Positions 15,914-25,714 of a DNA stretch of 64,000 nucleotides are shown in pieces. The position numbers and the translations under genes were made by a program. Within the stretch, counting starts at the first letter, position 1. Every line of letters begins with the position of its first letter. The stretch comes from Gephyromycinifex aptenodytis (GTDB lineage: Bacteria; Actinomycetota; Actinomycetes; Actinomycetales; Dermatophilaceae), in contig NZ_CP051155.1 in assembly GCF_012277275.1 (NCBI RefSeq), forward strand, positions 1,984,001-2,048,000. The letters are read 5' to 3'. The notes under the pieces are model-generated. The model was not told the origin of the DNA. It searched no databases and saw only the letters and a list, made by a program, of their open reading frames with translations.

Positions 15914-17260
15914 ATGGGCAAGGGCATTCCGTCGATGAGGGCAGTCGCTGAAGCGACAGCAGCACTCTCGCGGGCTGCCCAGGCGCTGCAGGACCTACCT
16001 GACCACCTGCCCGCCATGTTCGAGTCTGAGATCCCGGAGTTGTTCGCCTCGCTCATGCAGGTACGGGCCCTATGCGAAGGCTCGGCGGTCGCGCTGCTGC
16101 ATGAAGCCGACGTGCGGGGAGTAGTTGCGGCCTCCGACGCAGCCGGGCCGGCGCAGTGGATGGTCCAGGCCGCCGCCAGCGTGGACGTGCCCGTCACCGG
16201 GCGCGAGGCCAGCCAGTTCCGTTTCGTTGCCGCAGAGTGCGCCGAACCGGGTTTGGAACCGTTGCGCGACGCCGCGCAGGGCGGACGCATCCGGGTGACC
16301 GAAGCCGCCGCAGTCGCCCGCGAGTTCCGAGCCCTCCGCAGGGAGGTGGAGCCCGAACTCGCCGACATCGCACTGCAGGTGCTCGCCGAGTACTGCGCCG
16401 ACGGGGCAGGCCCCCGGCAGATCGCCGAAGCCCGTGACCACATCATCTACAACTACGGCCAACCCCAACTGGCGCAGGAGCGCGCCCGCACCCAATACGA
16501 GCGCCGCAACCTCAGCGGATTCCGACGAGACAACGCAGGCATGTACGTGGCCACCGTCGTCCTGGATCCCGAAAGCCACGCAGTCGTCGAAGCCGCGCTA
16601 TCGGCCCTGGGCGCCCCCATTCGCGATGCCGACGGCAACCCCGACTGCCGCCTGCCCGGGCAACGCCGCGCCGATGTCATCCGTGAGATGTGCGCGCACC
16701 TGGCCACCTCCCCCAGCTTCCTGCCTGAGCACCGCCCCACCTCACCGGTACGAGCACAGGTCGTCCTCACCATGGCTTATGACGACCTCGCGGCTGGTCT
16801 TCGCGCTGGCACCACTGGCTTCGATCAACCGCTCCCGGCAGCGAGTGTGCGGCGCTTGGCCTGCGACGCAGGAATCATCCCCGCCGTCCTAGGCACCGAC
16901 AACGCGCTACTCGACCTGGGGCGCCAAGCCCGACTGGCCAGCCCCGCGCAGGTGACAGCGGTTCGGCTCCGCGACAAAGGGTGCAGCTTCCCCGGCTGCG
17001 ACCGACCGCCCGGGTGGTGCGAAGTCCACCACATCGTTCATTGGGCATCGGGCGGCGACACCGATCTGGGCAACCTAGCGATGCTCTGCCAAGCCCACCA
17101 CACCCTGGTTCATCAGCGCGGCTACACCGCTACCGTCACTCGCGGCGCCGTCGAGTGGCAGACCAGACCTGCCCGCTGGCTCGACCGTGCCGTTGCCACG
17201 CACCCACGAACCAGTGCGCGAGGCAACGGTGGCCACGACCGCCGCGCGCCGGCGGCATGA
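15914..17260 (+). CDS. DUF222/HNH endonuclease-like protein (13E12 family)
   Basis: 448 residues from the ATG at 15914. An in-frame TTG at 15869 would add 15 atypical residues. The N-terminal DUF222 region carries long helices. The C-terminal HNH nuclease motif reads CSFPGCDRPPGWCEVHHIVHW, then GGDTDLGNLAMLCQAHHTLVH. These proteins occur in many near-identical copies in actinobacterial genomes (the 13E12 repeat family of mycobacteria) and some are induced by DNA damage. The sequence just upstream has GTGTGTTCGA, the right half of an actinobacterial SOS box; the left half is poor. Confidence 0.85.
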   Translation: MGKGIPSMRAVAEATAALSRAAQALQDLPDHLPAMFESEIPELFASLMQVRALCEGSAVALLHEADVRGVVAASDAAGPAQWMVQAAASVDVPVTGREASQFRFVAAECAEPGLEPLRDAAQGGRIRVTEAAAVAREFRALRREVEPELADIALQVLAEYCADGAGPRQIAEARDHIIYNYGQPQLAQERARTQYERRNLSGFRRDNAGMYVATVVLDPESHAVVEAALSALGAPIRDADGNPDCRLPGQRRADVIREMCAHLATSPSFLPEHRPTSPVRAQVVLTMAYDDLAAGLRAGTTGFDQPLPAASVRRLACDAGIIPAVLGTDNALLDLGRQARLASPAQVTAVRLRDKGCSFPGCDRPPGWCEVHHIVHWASGGDTDLGNLAMLCQAHHTLVHQRGYTATVTRGAVEWQTRPARWLDRAVATHPRTSARGNGGHDRRAPAA

Positions 17261-17714
17261 AGAAACCACGTCGCCAATGGCGCGACACGCTCGCTCCAGC
17301 AGGTACGCCGAACAGCTGGGTGCTCCCATCGGACCGGGTGATGGCGCTCATGCACAGAAGGCGTATCCAGACCCAGGGCGAGCCGCCTGCAGGCCCACGG
17401 GAACGCACCAAGTCCGTGCACCGAGGTCGCAACGACAACTCGCCCGCAGACGAGCTGAAAGCACCCGTAACCCGGCGGCGCAGCTACGCCCACGTCCTGC
17501 TTGGCCGCTGGCGGATGCCCTCCGCTGCTGCGATGCGGGCACGGTTGTCCCGCGCCTCCATCGCTGGGGGGCAATACCCAGACTCCTGCGTCTGGCTGAG
17601 GGTCGACATCGCGCAGTCGCCCTCCGTGCTGCCACACCTGCGTCAGCGTCAACCGCCCGGTCGGCCCATCGGGCCTCCAGGATCGTCGGGCCTGAACCGA
17701 GCGTGCCGAGCAGC
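17261..17714. other. Gap between convergent genes, no gene seen
   Basis: About 450 bp between the HNH and rhodanese genes. Overlapping frames on both strands are Arg/Pro/Ala-rich with no recognisable domain, so I leave it unassigned. Confidence 0.5.
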
Positions 17715-18062
17715 TCAGTGGACCTCCGGGGCACCTGGACCGTCATGCGAGAGGGGCCGGTTGCTGGCCGCCCACTGCAGCATGCCGCCGTCCACGCTCA
17801 CAGCGTTCCTGCCCCGGCCGCGCAGAAAGGCCGCGACCTCACGGGATTTACGGCCATCACGGCAGACCACGAGAACCGGATCAGTCTCCGGTACCTCCTC
17901 AAGACGCTCGGCCACCTGGTCGTGCGGGATACAGAGGGAGTCCGGTGCGCGGCCCAAAGACCACTCTTCGCCAGTGCGAACGTCGAGGAGTACTGCGTTG
18001 TCCGGGAGGTCGGAATTAGCCACCACAGGAACGATGTCCTGCCCTTCCGCAGGCGTGCTCAT
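17715..18062 (-). CDS. Single-domain rhodanese-like protein
   Basis: 115 residues with the compact rhodanese fold: NAVLLDVRTGEEWSLGRAPDSLCIP (about 22-46), then the active-site loop VVCRDGRKS with catalytic Cys67, then a C-terminal VSVDGGMLQWAASNRPL. It would transfer sulfane sulfur or act as a phosphatase-like or regulatory domain. It stands alone, convergent with the HNH gene. Confidence 0.85.
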   Translation of the reverse strand: MSTPAEGQDIVPVVANSDLPDNAVLLDVRTGEEWSLGRAPDSLCIPHDQVAERLEEVPETDPVLVVCRDGRKSREVAAFLRGRGRNAVSVDGGMLQWAASNRPLSHDGPGAPEVH

Positions 18063-18384
18063 ACTCCATCGTCACATTGGGCTCCTCACAAAAGCGAGGG
18101 CCCATGTCGACGAAGTTCCAGCGCGTATCCAGCGATGCGCTGCCACCTAGGACGTCGGCCGCGGCCCATGCCTTGTGGCGCATGAGAAAGCCATGAGGAG
18201 TCCGTGGAGGCACTGGCCCTCCATCATCAGCGGCGGCGACCCGTGCTGTTGGGTGATGGCTCTGGGCGCACCTTGGGAGACCCGAACAGAGCACCGCAGC
18301 AACCGCGACAAAACAGGTTTCAGCGGCGCGGGCCGGGAACATGCGTTGCCCTGAACGGCCCGTCCGGAGGGGTCGGGTCCAGTG
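18063..18384. other. Gap upstream of rhodanese gene, no gene seen
   Basis: About 320 bp between the rhodanese start and the Fpg/Nei stop. It should hold the rhodanese promoter, but no clear box or ORF is visible. Confidence 0.4.
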
Positions 18385-19260
18385 TTACTTCAGCAGGCGC
18401 GACATTCGTCGGTCGGCCAGTGGTTTGCCTCCGGTCTGGCACGTGGCGCAGTACTGCAGCGAGGAGTCCGCAAAGGACACCTCCCGGACGATGTCCCCGC
18501 ACTCCGGGCAGGCCTGCCCAGTGCGGCCATGCACCCGCATCCCGGCCCGTTTCGCATCCTTGAGTTCCTTGGCGGGTTTGCCTGCAGCAGCGCTGACTGC
18601 CCCCTGTAACGTCTCCCGCAATGCCAGATACAGCCGCTCAACCTGCTCAGGGGTGAGTTTCGAGGCGAGCGCGAACGGTGACAGTTTCGCCACGTGCAAG
18701 ACCTCATCGGAGTAGGCATTTCCGACACCGGCGATGACGCTCTGATCCCTCAGGACGCCTTTGATCTGGGTGCGGCGCTCGCCGAGGATCTGCGCGAAGA
18801 CTTCCCGGGTGAAGGACTCAGCCTGCGGGTCGGGGCCGAGGGAGGCGATGCGCGGCACGCTGGCCGGATCTTCGACGAGATACACCGCCAGGCTTTTCTT
18901 CGTACCCGCCTCGGTCAGGTCGAAGCCGCTGCCGTCATCGAAACGCACCCGCAGCGCGATGGGTGACTTACCCGGTCGTAGTCGGGCTTCGGGCAGGGAA
19001 TCCGACCAGCGCAACCAACCGGCCCGGGCCAGATGAAACACCAGGTGCAGTCCATCGCAGTCGATATCGAGGAACTTTCCGTGCCGGCGCACCGCGCTCA
19101 CCGGCAACCCGGCGAACGCTTCCGGCGGTGGCGAATACGTCTTCAACACCGCAATCGAGCCGAGTTCGACACCCGTCACCACCCGGGGCCCGCCCGCGGT
19201 GGGAACCAGTCGCTCGGACAGGAAGTGAACCAGCGCGCTTACCTCTGGCAGTTCAGGCAT
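18385..19260 (-). CDS. Fpg/Nei-family DNA glycosylase
   Basis: 291 residues. MPELPEV supplies the catalytic N-terminal Pro and Glu; the conserved Lys of this family is seen at K62 (RRHGKFLDID). The helix-two-turn-helix region has DQSVIAGVGNAYSDEVLHVAKLSPF (about 180-204). The C-terminal zinc finger reads CPECGD...CATCQTGGKPLADRRMSRLLK. It excises oxidised bases in base-excision repair. GAGGTGACTCGATG marks the start. It lies 9 bp downstream of the App1-like gene in the same direction, so the two are probably co-transcribed. The substrate subtype (Fpg versus Nei) cannot be fixed by eye. Confidence 0.88.
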   Translation of the reverse strand: MPELPEVSALVHFLSERLVPTAGGPRVVTGVELGSIAVLKTYSPPPEAFAGLPVSAVRRHGKFLDIDCDGLHLVFHLARAGWLRWSDSLPEARLRPGKSPIALRVRFDDGSGFDLTEAGTKKSLAVYLVEDPASVPRIASLGPDPQAESFTREVFAQILGERRTQIKGVLRDQSVIAGVGNAYSDEVLHVAKLSPFALASKLTPEQVERLYLALRETLQGAVSAAAGKPAKELKDAKRAGMRVHGRTGQACPECGDIVREVSFADSSLQYCATCQTGGKPLADRRMSRLLK

Positions 19261-19269
19261 CGAGTCACC

Positions 19270-20328
19270 TCAGCTCTGGGCGAGGACTGCCCGCAGCTTG
19301 GGCAGCAACCCGTAACCGTCTGGTGCCCGCACCACCGGCACGGGGCGGTGCACCCGCGCAGCGAAGCCCTCGTTTGAGACGGGAATACCGTGACTCAGCA
19401 CCTGTTCAGCGGCGGTCAGTTCGCGAATCCCGATGGCGCGCACCACATCGGGCCGATCCCGAGCGAAGTCGCCGTAGATCTTCGGGTCGTGTTGCCCGTC
19501 ATCACCCACCAGAACCCATCGAATCTGCGGGAATTCACGAGCCAACCGGTGCAGGTTGACCCGCTTGTGCTCCTGGCCGGAGCGGAACCAGCCAGTGTTC
19601 GTCGGGCCCCAGTCGGTCAGCAGCAGCGGCCCCGCCGGGTACCCGTGACTACGCAAGAAGCGCGTCAACGTCCCGGCCGTATTCCAGGCACCCGTCGACA
19701 GGTAGAAGATCGGAGCGCCCGGGTGGTCGGCGAGCAACTCCCGATACATGGGCGCCATGCCCTGCACGATGTGCCGGGCCTGCTCCTGCCGTACGAAAGT
19801 GTTCCAGGCAGCGATCAGCGGACGAGGGAGCGAGGTCGTGATGACCGTGTCGTCGATGTCGCTGACCAGCCCGAAACGCACCGCCGGGTCGACGATGTAG
19901 ACGCTGGCCGGCACCGGAAGGCCGCCTTCAGCCGCAATTGTCACTTCATGCCAGCCGGGGGGCAGGTCGTGCCCTTCAATAACCACGTCGACGTATCCAC
20001 TGCGGTCGGTACGGGCCGAATGCTCCTTGCCGGCCACCACGATCCTCACCGGGGCGTACATCACCTGCGCAGTAACGAAAGCCCGCCAGCCGCGCACCCG
20101 GTCCGAAGGTTTCATCGTGTAGTCGTCGCCCTCAGGGTCGGCCACATCGGAACCGATCTCGTTCGGGTGCCGCGACAGCAGCACCCGACCCAGCACTCGT
20201 ACGAATTCGGTGGAGCCGTAGCCGGTGAGCCCAACCGCGCGGGCTTTCCAGCCGCGTGAGGCGAGCACGCTGTTCATTCGTTGGTTCCAGGCGTCCTCGA
20301 TGAGGGCGGCTGCATGTGGTCGAGCCAT
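19270..20328 (-). CDS. App1-like (DUF2183) phosphatidate phosphatase family protein
   Basis: 352 residues from the ATG at 20328. The longer open frame to 20676 adds low-complexity sequence and is rejected. A beta-rich N-terminal half is followed by the HAD-like App1 catalytic domain with FGLVSDIDDTVITTSLP (about 188-204), FYLSTGAWNT (about 240-249), LLTDWGPTNTGWFRSG (about 267-282) and HKRVNLHRLAREFPQIRWVLVGDDGQHDPKIY (about 285-316). Yeast App1 dephosphorylates phosphatidate; the bacterial role is not established. TACCGT shortly before the ATG suggests a leaderless promoter. Confidence 0.82.
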   Translation of the reverse strand: MARPHAAALIEDAWNQRMNSVLASRGWKARAVGLTGYGSTEFVRVLGRVLLSRHPNEIGSDVADPEGDDYTMKPSDRVRGWRAFVTAQVMYAPVRIVVAGKEHSARTDRSGYVDVVIEGHDLPPGWHEVTIAAEGGLPVPASVYIVDPAVRFGLVSDIDDTVITTSLPRPLIAAWNTFVRQEQARHIVQGMAPMYRELLADHPGAPIFYLSTGAWNTAGTLTRFLRSHGYPAGPLLLTDWGPTNTGWFRSGQEHKRVNLHRLAREFPQIRWVLVGDDGQHDPKIYGDFARDRPDVVRAIGIRELTAAEQVLSHGIPVSNEGFAARVHRPVPVVRAPDGYGLLPKLRAVLAQS

Positions 20329-21457
20329 GGCACGACGGTAGTGGATGAAGCGCCCACGGGCCCCCTGGCGCGGCGCGGGTGTGCTCACCCAAAGGTCGGT
20401 GAGGACCCGTGCGTTTACCTCGTGCGGTGTTACGGCTCCCGCACCCTCGCCAGCCCCGTCGCTTTCCACGCCGAAGGGCGGCACGGTCGCCGAGTTGCGG
20501 CGACCAGTCCCACCTGGATCGGAGCGCAGTGTTCTGCTCACCTGGACCAAACGCGGCGACGACCCGGCGGCATGTCGGCATGCTGCGGCCGACCACCTCC
20601 GCGGGACCGGGATTGGTCTCCTGGTGTCACCGCGACACGGCCTGGCGATTGCAACTGCGAAGAACGGTGACTGCACCTGCTCCCCACCAGCTCGCCCTGC
20701 GTGACGACGTTGTCTATCGATGACCCGCGTTGTCCCGGCAGAGCGCCAGTGGCACCGGCCGGGCCGGCGCTTCGCCCGCGCCCTTCAGAGAGCGCGTCGC
20801 CCAGCGCCCCTCACCCGCCTCCCTCGTCGCCACCCCTGCCCTTGTTCCGCCTCGGTCACCTCCGCTCGGGCTCTCGCCCAGCGAGCTCGCTCTGTCCCCA
20901 GCCCCGGGCCCGCCTCGTCCGGCGCGTTCGACGAGGGCCCTGGCCACCTCCGCGGCGGCCGCAGGAACGGTCGTCTTAGGCCACCGTCCGTAACGGACGT
21001 TCAATGGAGACCGAGGTAGACCCTCAGTTCCGCCCAGCCGCCGCCGATGGGAGCAGAAGCAGCGGTGAGCACGCAATGGCTGCCTGCAAGGGGGGACAGA
21101 TGGTTGGGGGGAAACCATGGATCGAGCGATGACGGAGTTCGTGCCCGGGCGCGACCGGGCCACGTCACGGCGCGGCTGGTTGAGCTGATGAGCCAACCCG
21201 AGGAACGCCGCGGCCCGACCGCGCGCTGCGACGCCTGGGTTTCCCGGCCCACCCGATGCAGCTATCCGGTGCAGACCCGATCCGCCGCCCCGGCCCGGAG
21301 CCGCTGGCCGCGCAGGTCAGGAGTCACCCGGAATCACCTGAATCCTGTTCGCCCTCTCGGGGTCACGTGCCGACACACGCACGGCCTGGACGATGTGTGG
21401 TCTGCGCGACACGCGGGTAGTGTCGTTACGCAGCCCAATACATTTCTGAGGAGCACC
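20329..21457. other. Long divergent gap, no confident gene
   Basis: About 1.1 kb between divergent App1-like and YihY genes. A 160-codon minus-strand frame (20714-21196) and several plus frames are Arg/Pro/Ser-rich without domains or ribosome sites. Promoters for both flanking genes must lie here. Confidence 0.5.
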
Positions 21458-22582
21458 ATGTCCGAAGCCGAAGGCGCGGCGGCCGCGAAAGCGCAATCCG
21501 CCCCCCATCCGGACGACCCCCGTAAGCCGGATTCTCCTGACGAGCTCCACAAGCCGTCTTGGAAGTACACACTCAAAAAGTCGCTCATGGAGTTCAGCCG
21601 CGACCAGTGCACCGATAGCGCCGCGGGTCTTACCTACTTCGCCGTCCTATCCCTTTTCCCCGCCCTGTTGGCCCTGATTTCACTCCTGGGTGTCTTCGGG
21701 CAGGGAACGGATTCGGTGAACAAGATCCTGGACATCGGCGGTCAGTTCCTGCCGGCGTCCTCCCTGGACCAGATCCGACCCGTCGTTGAGTCGATGGTGC
21801 AGACGCAGGCAGCGGGCTTCGCGCTCGTCACCGGTCTTCTGGTGGCACTGTGGTCGGCATCGAACTACGTGAACGCGTTCAGCAGGGCCATGAACCGCGT
21901 CTATGAGGTTGACGAAGGTCGACCTATGTGGAAGCTGCGCCCCCTCATCCTGGCGCTGACCCTGGTCATCCTGCTGCTGGTCTGCCTCGTCCTGGTCGGC
22001 CTCGTGGTCAGCGGTCCGGTCGCCCAGACTGTCGGAGACCTGCTCGGCATGGGTGGCACTGCGGTGACCATCTGGAACATCGCCAAGTGGCCCGTCATCC
22101 TCGTCGTCGTCATCATCATCGTGGCCTTGCTCTACCACGTGACCCCGAACATCCAACAGCCGAAATTCCGGTGGATCAGCGTCGGCGCGGTCATCGCCCT
22201 ACTGGTGTGGGGTCTGGCATCTGCTGCATTCGGTTTCTACGTTGCCAACTTCGGCAGCTACAACAAGACCTACGGTTCCCTTGCCGGAATCATCGTCTTC
22301 CTGCTGTGGCTGTGGATCACCAACAACGCGCTGCTGTTCGGCGCTGAGGTGGATGCCGAGATGGAGCGCGCACGTCAGTTGCAGGCTGGCATCAAGGCGG
22401 AAGAGACCATTCAGCTGCCCCCGCGCGACACAAAGCAGAGCGAGAAGGCGGCCAAGAAGCGCCAAGAGGCCATCGAAAGCGGTCGCCAGATCCGCCTCGA
22501 GGCCGAGGCGCACAACGCTGACAGCAGCGACGAAGCGCAAGCTCCGCGCACCGGATCCTCCAGCGCCAAGAAGAAGGCCTGA
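21458..22582 (+). CDS. YihY/BrkB family inner-membrane protein
   Basis: 374 residues from the ATG at 21458, preceded by GAGGAG. The N-terminal 45 residues are hydrophilic, then KSLMEFSRDQCTDSAAGLTYFAVLSLFPALLALISLLG opens the YihY fold. About six membrane helices follow, with the typical LWSASNYVNAFSRAMNRVYEV segment and the late GSYNKTYGSLAGIIVFLLWLWITNNALLFGAEVDAEMERAR. The tail is charged and Lys/Ala-rich. The family was once called ribonuclease BN in error; its molecular function is unknown. Confidence 0.88.
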   Translation: MSEAEGAAAAKAQSAPHPDDPRKPDSPDELHKPSWKYTLKKSLMEFSRDQCTDSAAGLTYFAVLSLFPALLALISLLGVFGQGTDSVNKILDIGGQFLPASSLDQIRPVVESMVQTQAAGFALVTGLLVALWSASNYVNAFSRAMNRVYEVDEGRPMWKLRPLILALTLVILLLVCLVLVGLVVSGPVAQTVGDLLGMGGTAVTIWNIAKWPVILVVVIIIVALLYHVTPNIQQPKFRWISVGAVIALLVWGLASAAFGFYVANFGSYNKTYGSLAGIIVFLLWLWITNNALLFGAEVDAEMERARQLQAGIKAEETIQLPPRDTKQSEKAAKKRQEAIESGRQIRLEAEAHNADSSDEAQAPRTGSSSAKKKA

Positions 22583-22637
22583 CGCGACCCGTCAGCGGAG
22601 AGTACGGCTGGCAGCTAGTACCACCAGCAGTTAGTAC

Positions 22638-22672
22638 GACGAAGGGCCGGGCAATATGCCCGGCCCTTCGTC
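22638..22672 (+). terminator. 16-bp perfect hairpin after yihY-like gene
   Basis: gacgaagggccgggca and its exact complement flank a 3-nt loop (ata), 55 bp after the stop codon. It is GC-rich and strong, with no long T tract. Confidence 0.75.
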
Positions 22673-23418
22673 ATGCGCTGACATGCTTCGTCGGCTACGA
22701 CGCCAGTCGGCACAACAGCGCGGACATCTCCGGGCTGCGGAGTGGCTACCGGCCGCGGTGGCCCTGGCCATGCGCGGCGCGACTGAGAACGTCTGTGCGA
22801 TGAAAACGTGTAGAGCCCAGCCCGGTGGGAGAGGACGGGAAGGATGGGAAGGCGGCCATCGCCAGTGACGGGATTCGTCCCAGGACACCCCAGCACCGGC
22901 ATGGCCGGCCCAGTCAGGAGAGTCGAGGGATGCGCTGAGTGATCTGGTCGTCATCTTGATCCCTGACCAGGTGCAGCGCGACGTGTATGCCCAGGACCGG
23001 GCACGCAGGTTCTGCGGGCTATATCTCCGGCCCTCCTGTCGAGGTGCGACATTCCGGCCTCGACGTACCTATCTTTCCCGGCAGTGGTCACGCATGACAC
23101 CGTGCGCGGGGCGATCTCCTCGACCAGGACGGCCAAGCTGCGCGGCAACTCCAGCTCAGGGGCCGCTGCCGGGGCGGCTGATACAGGCTGTGCGCATGGC
23201 GCTGGCTGCCGTAACCGATACCGGCGAGCCTGCGCGACTGGCAAAGATACGCAGGCATCCTCTTCGCCACGTTGCAGTTCCACGGTGAGGTGGCCGGCAC
23301 AAGTCGCACTGGGGAGCGGAGGCGCCCAGGGCCGAGGGGAACCCCAGCCATGCCGCGCTCAAGCAGGGGTGCGTACGCGATCGCTGGCGGGCGAAGACGC
23401 TGGTCGACCAGACAGATA
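22673..23418. other. Gap with no confident gene
   Basis: About 750 bp. Open frames exist on both strands but none shows a domain. A fragment reading RDWQRYAGILFATLQFHGEV (about 23236-23295, plus strand) has the look of a small membrane-protein remnant, but this is too weak to call. Confidence 0.4.
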
Positions 23419-23419
23419 A

Positions 23420-23469
23420 GAGGCATCCCTTGGCGCGAACCGACAGTGCGTCGGGCCAAGGGATGCCTC
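23420..23469 (-). terminator. Hairpin downstream of inositol transporter gene
   Basis: gaggcatcccttgg (23420-23433) and ccaagggatgcctc (23456-23469) form a 14-bp stem with a 22-nt loop, 29 bp after the transporter stop on the minus strand. Confidence 0.65.
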
Positions 23470-23497
23470 TCGATGTGCGCTGAGGCGAACGGTCAGG

Positions 23498-24919
23498 TCA
23501 CAGACGCCCACCCGAGGCGAAGTGCTGCTCGAGCTCCTCAAGCGAACGGCCACTGGTGTTGGGCAGGCACTTGACCAAGAAGATCAAGGCGATCAGGCCG
23601 ATCACGAAGAACAACCCGAACATGCCCTGCAGTCCGAAGGCGGCGGTGATGATCGGGAAGGAGAAGGTGAGCGCTGCGTTCATCAACCACATGCACAGGA
23701 TCGACACGCCCATGCCGAAGCCGCGCACCCGCAGCGGGAACATCTCCGACAGCGCCACCCACACCGGGGCGTTGAGGCAGCACTGCATGAAGAACACGAA
23801 GGTCACGCAGAGCACGAGGATGACGTAGGCACGGGTGGTGCCAGCCGGCAGGACCGTCGCGCAGATGGCGATCAGGCCGTGGATCGTGGTGGTGGCGATG
23901 AAGCCGAAGATGATCAGCTTGCGTCGGGGCACGCGGTCGATGACCACGAAGAGGCACAGGGCCGTACCGACCACGGCAAGCACGCCGTTGGCGACGTTGG
24001 CGACGATCGCCGCGTCCGCAGAGAAGCCCGCGTCAGTGAGCAGTTGCGTGCCGTAGTACATGACCGAGTTGATGCCGGTGACCTGCTGGGCCATGGCCAG
24101 ACCGCAGCCGATGAGCACGAGACGCCGGATCCACGGGATGGACATGTCGGCCCAGCCGCCGCTGTGGGCTTCCTTCTCCACCTGCGCGAGAAGCTCGACC
24201 TCGGCCATCTCGGCGCGGGCGCGGTCTTCGGAGCGGACCTGCATGAGGACTTGGAGGGCCTCGTCGTGGCGGTTCTTGGAGATGAGCCAGCGCGGGGACT
24301 CGGGCATCTTCATCATGCCGAAGAAGAGGCAGACCGCGGGGATAGCGCAGATGACGAGCATGTAGCGCCACACACCATCGTGGTGTCCCCACACGTTCGC
24401 GATGATCGCGTTGATGATGAAGGCGAGCATCTGGCCGATGACGATGGCCAGCTCGTTGCGACCCGATAGGGCCCCTCGTCTCTCGGTGGGTGCCAGCTCT
24501 GCCAGATAGACAGGAACGGTGGCCGATGCTGCACCGACGGCCAGACCCAGGATGAAGCGTCCGAGGAGAAGGATGTTCAGCCCAGGGGTGACCACGCAGA
24601 CGACCGCGCCGACGAAGAAGACGACCGCGATGCTAGTCATCGTCTTCTTGCGACCGAGGTTGTCGTTCAGGCTGCCAGCGAGGACGGCACCCAGTGCCGC
24701 GCCGATGAGCAGGGTGGCGGTGACCAAGCCCTCGGTGGTGGCGGTGAGGCCCAAGTCGCGCTTCATCGGCTCCAAGGCGCCGTTGATCACTCCGGTGTCA
24801 TAACCGAAGAGCAGGCCACCGAGGGTCGCCACGATGGCGATGGTGTCGAGGCGTCTCTGGTGGGGGCCAGGGCGCAGCGGAGGCAGGGCCAGGGCGCCTT
24901 CACTAAGGGGGTGGGACAT
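23498..24919 (-). CDS. iolT: MFS sugar-porter family transporter, probable myo-inositol importer
   Basis: 473 residues, about 12 helices. Sugar-porter motifs are LGGLLFGYDTGVINGAL (about 34-50), GSLNDNLGRKKTM (about 81-93), PVYLAELAPTERRGAL (about 137-152), PESPRWLISKNR (about 208-219), QQVTGINSVMYYG (about 272-284) and a C-terminal FLVKCLPNTSGRSLEELE. Position at the edge of an inositol catabolic cluster and an iol-type operator upstream make myo-inositol the likely substrate. AGAAGGAGACGAAG precedes the ATG. The substrate is inferred from context. Confidence 0.82.
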   Translation of the reverse strand: MSHPLSEGALALPPLRPGPHQRRLDTIAIVATLGGLLFGYDTGVINGALEPMKRDLGLTATTEGLVTATLLIGAALGAVLAGSLNDNLGRKKTMTSIAVVFFVGAVVCVVTPGLNILLLGRFILGLAVGAASATVPVYLAELAPTERRGALSGRNELAIVIGQMLAFIINAIIANVWGHHDGVWRYMLVICAIPAVCLFFGMMKMPESPRWLISKNRHDEALQVLMQVRSEDRARAEMAEVELLAQVEKEAHSGGWADMSIPWIRRLVLIGCGLAMAQQVTGINSVMYYGTQLLTDAGFSADAAIVANVANGVLAVVGTALCLFVVIDRVPRRKLIIFGFIATTTIHGLIAICATVLPAGTTRAYVILVLCVTFVFFMQCCLNAPVWVALSEMFPLRVRGFGMGVSILCMWLMNAALTFSFPIITAAFGLQGMFGLFFVIGLIALIFLVKCLPNTSGRSLEELEQHFASGGRL

Positions 24920-25007
24920 CTTCGTCTCCTTCTGCTGACCGCGGATCGCGGTCTCGATGCGTCAGCGCACGACGCGGTGGGAAGAGTCAACCTCCGGATT
25001 GCAAGAC

Positions 25008-25032
25008 TGTCAACCTATTGTCCTTACATTTT
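25008..25032 (-). promoter_or_regulatory. Inositol-regulon operator and promoter elements, iolT
   Basis: ATTGTCCTTACATT (25017-25030) is one of four related 14-bp palindromic sites in this cluster. On the minus strand TAAAAT overlaps its upstream edge, and TTGACA follows 3 nt downstream (25008-25013). The same operator-TTGACA layout recurs upstream of iolC and of the transaldolase gene. Confidence 0.65.
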
Positions 25033-25611
25033 AGTGGAGTCGCCCCCTTACCGCCCCAAGAACGAAGGCCTGCGGGCACCAGGGGCCAGCTCGCGAGCTC
25101 GCTTCTCGCCACCGCCCGATGGACGAGCGTGGCTTCACAACCTTGTCGGCGCCAACCCCACGCGGCTCGTGACCTGAGGCTGCGAGCCCCCCCCTGTGCC
25201 CAGCTGTTCCCCCTGACTCACCCAAGCGATCTCGTCGTGGCGCCCGTCACGGACCAGGCCAGAGGAGACTCGCAGCATGCTCGCCCACCAGGTGAGCGCG
25301 GTGCGGGCTGCGCCCCATGGTGACGGCGACCAGGACCGCGCCCCGCGCGACGTACGTGAACTCAACGCCGGACCACCCGTCTCCGAGGGGCGGCAAGGGG
25401 GCCCATCGCCTGGCGAGGCAACCGATGCTACTGACGCCGTCTTGGTTGGAGATCGCCCTGCTCTGGCTTGCCGTCCGGACTCTCAGGCGGCGACGCGTTG
25501 ACGATGCCGGGACAGCCTGTTCCTATCGCTTCCCCCGGCAGGGCATTACGAACGGCTCGCGGGTGGGCGAGCGGATTCGTCATACTTTTGCGTCCGGACG
25601 GCAGGAATGGT
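25031..25611. other. Divergent gap upstream of iolT, no gene seen
   Basis: About 580 bp holding the iolT control region at its left end. Frames present are short or Arg/Pro-rich with no recognisable product. Confidence 0.5.
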
Positions 25612-25635
25612 TAGTATTGCCTTTGTCAGGACAAA
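25612..25635 (+). promoter_or_regulatory. Inositol-regulon operator with -10 box, small membrane-protein gene
   Basis: TTTGTCAGGACAAA (25622-25635) is a perfect palindrome apart from its two central bases and the most symmetrical of the four sites. TAGTAT at 25612-25617 is a plausible -10 box, with TTGCGT 18 bp further upstream. The operator would cover the transcription start, as expected for a repressor. Confidence 0.65.
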
Positions 25636-25714
25636 CTCTGGCGAAACTCCACCACGATGGCCGTGCAGGACGGGGCCATCAGGACCTCCTTCTGTCGGCA
25701 AGAGAGAAGGAACG

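Noticed and set aside
16981-18185. Plus-strand frames after the HNH gene as additional genes
   Set aside because: They overlap the rhodanese gene antisense and contain no domain or ribosome site.
19270-20676. N-terminal extension of the App1-like protein to 468 residues
   Set aside because: The added 116 residues are low-complexity and there is a better start at 20328.
22956-23419. Possible small genes or a mobile-element remnant upstream of the inositol cluster
   Set aside because: Three overlapping frames, none with start signals or recognisable sequence; a short membrane-like stretch is not enough.
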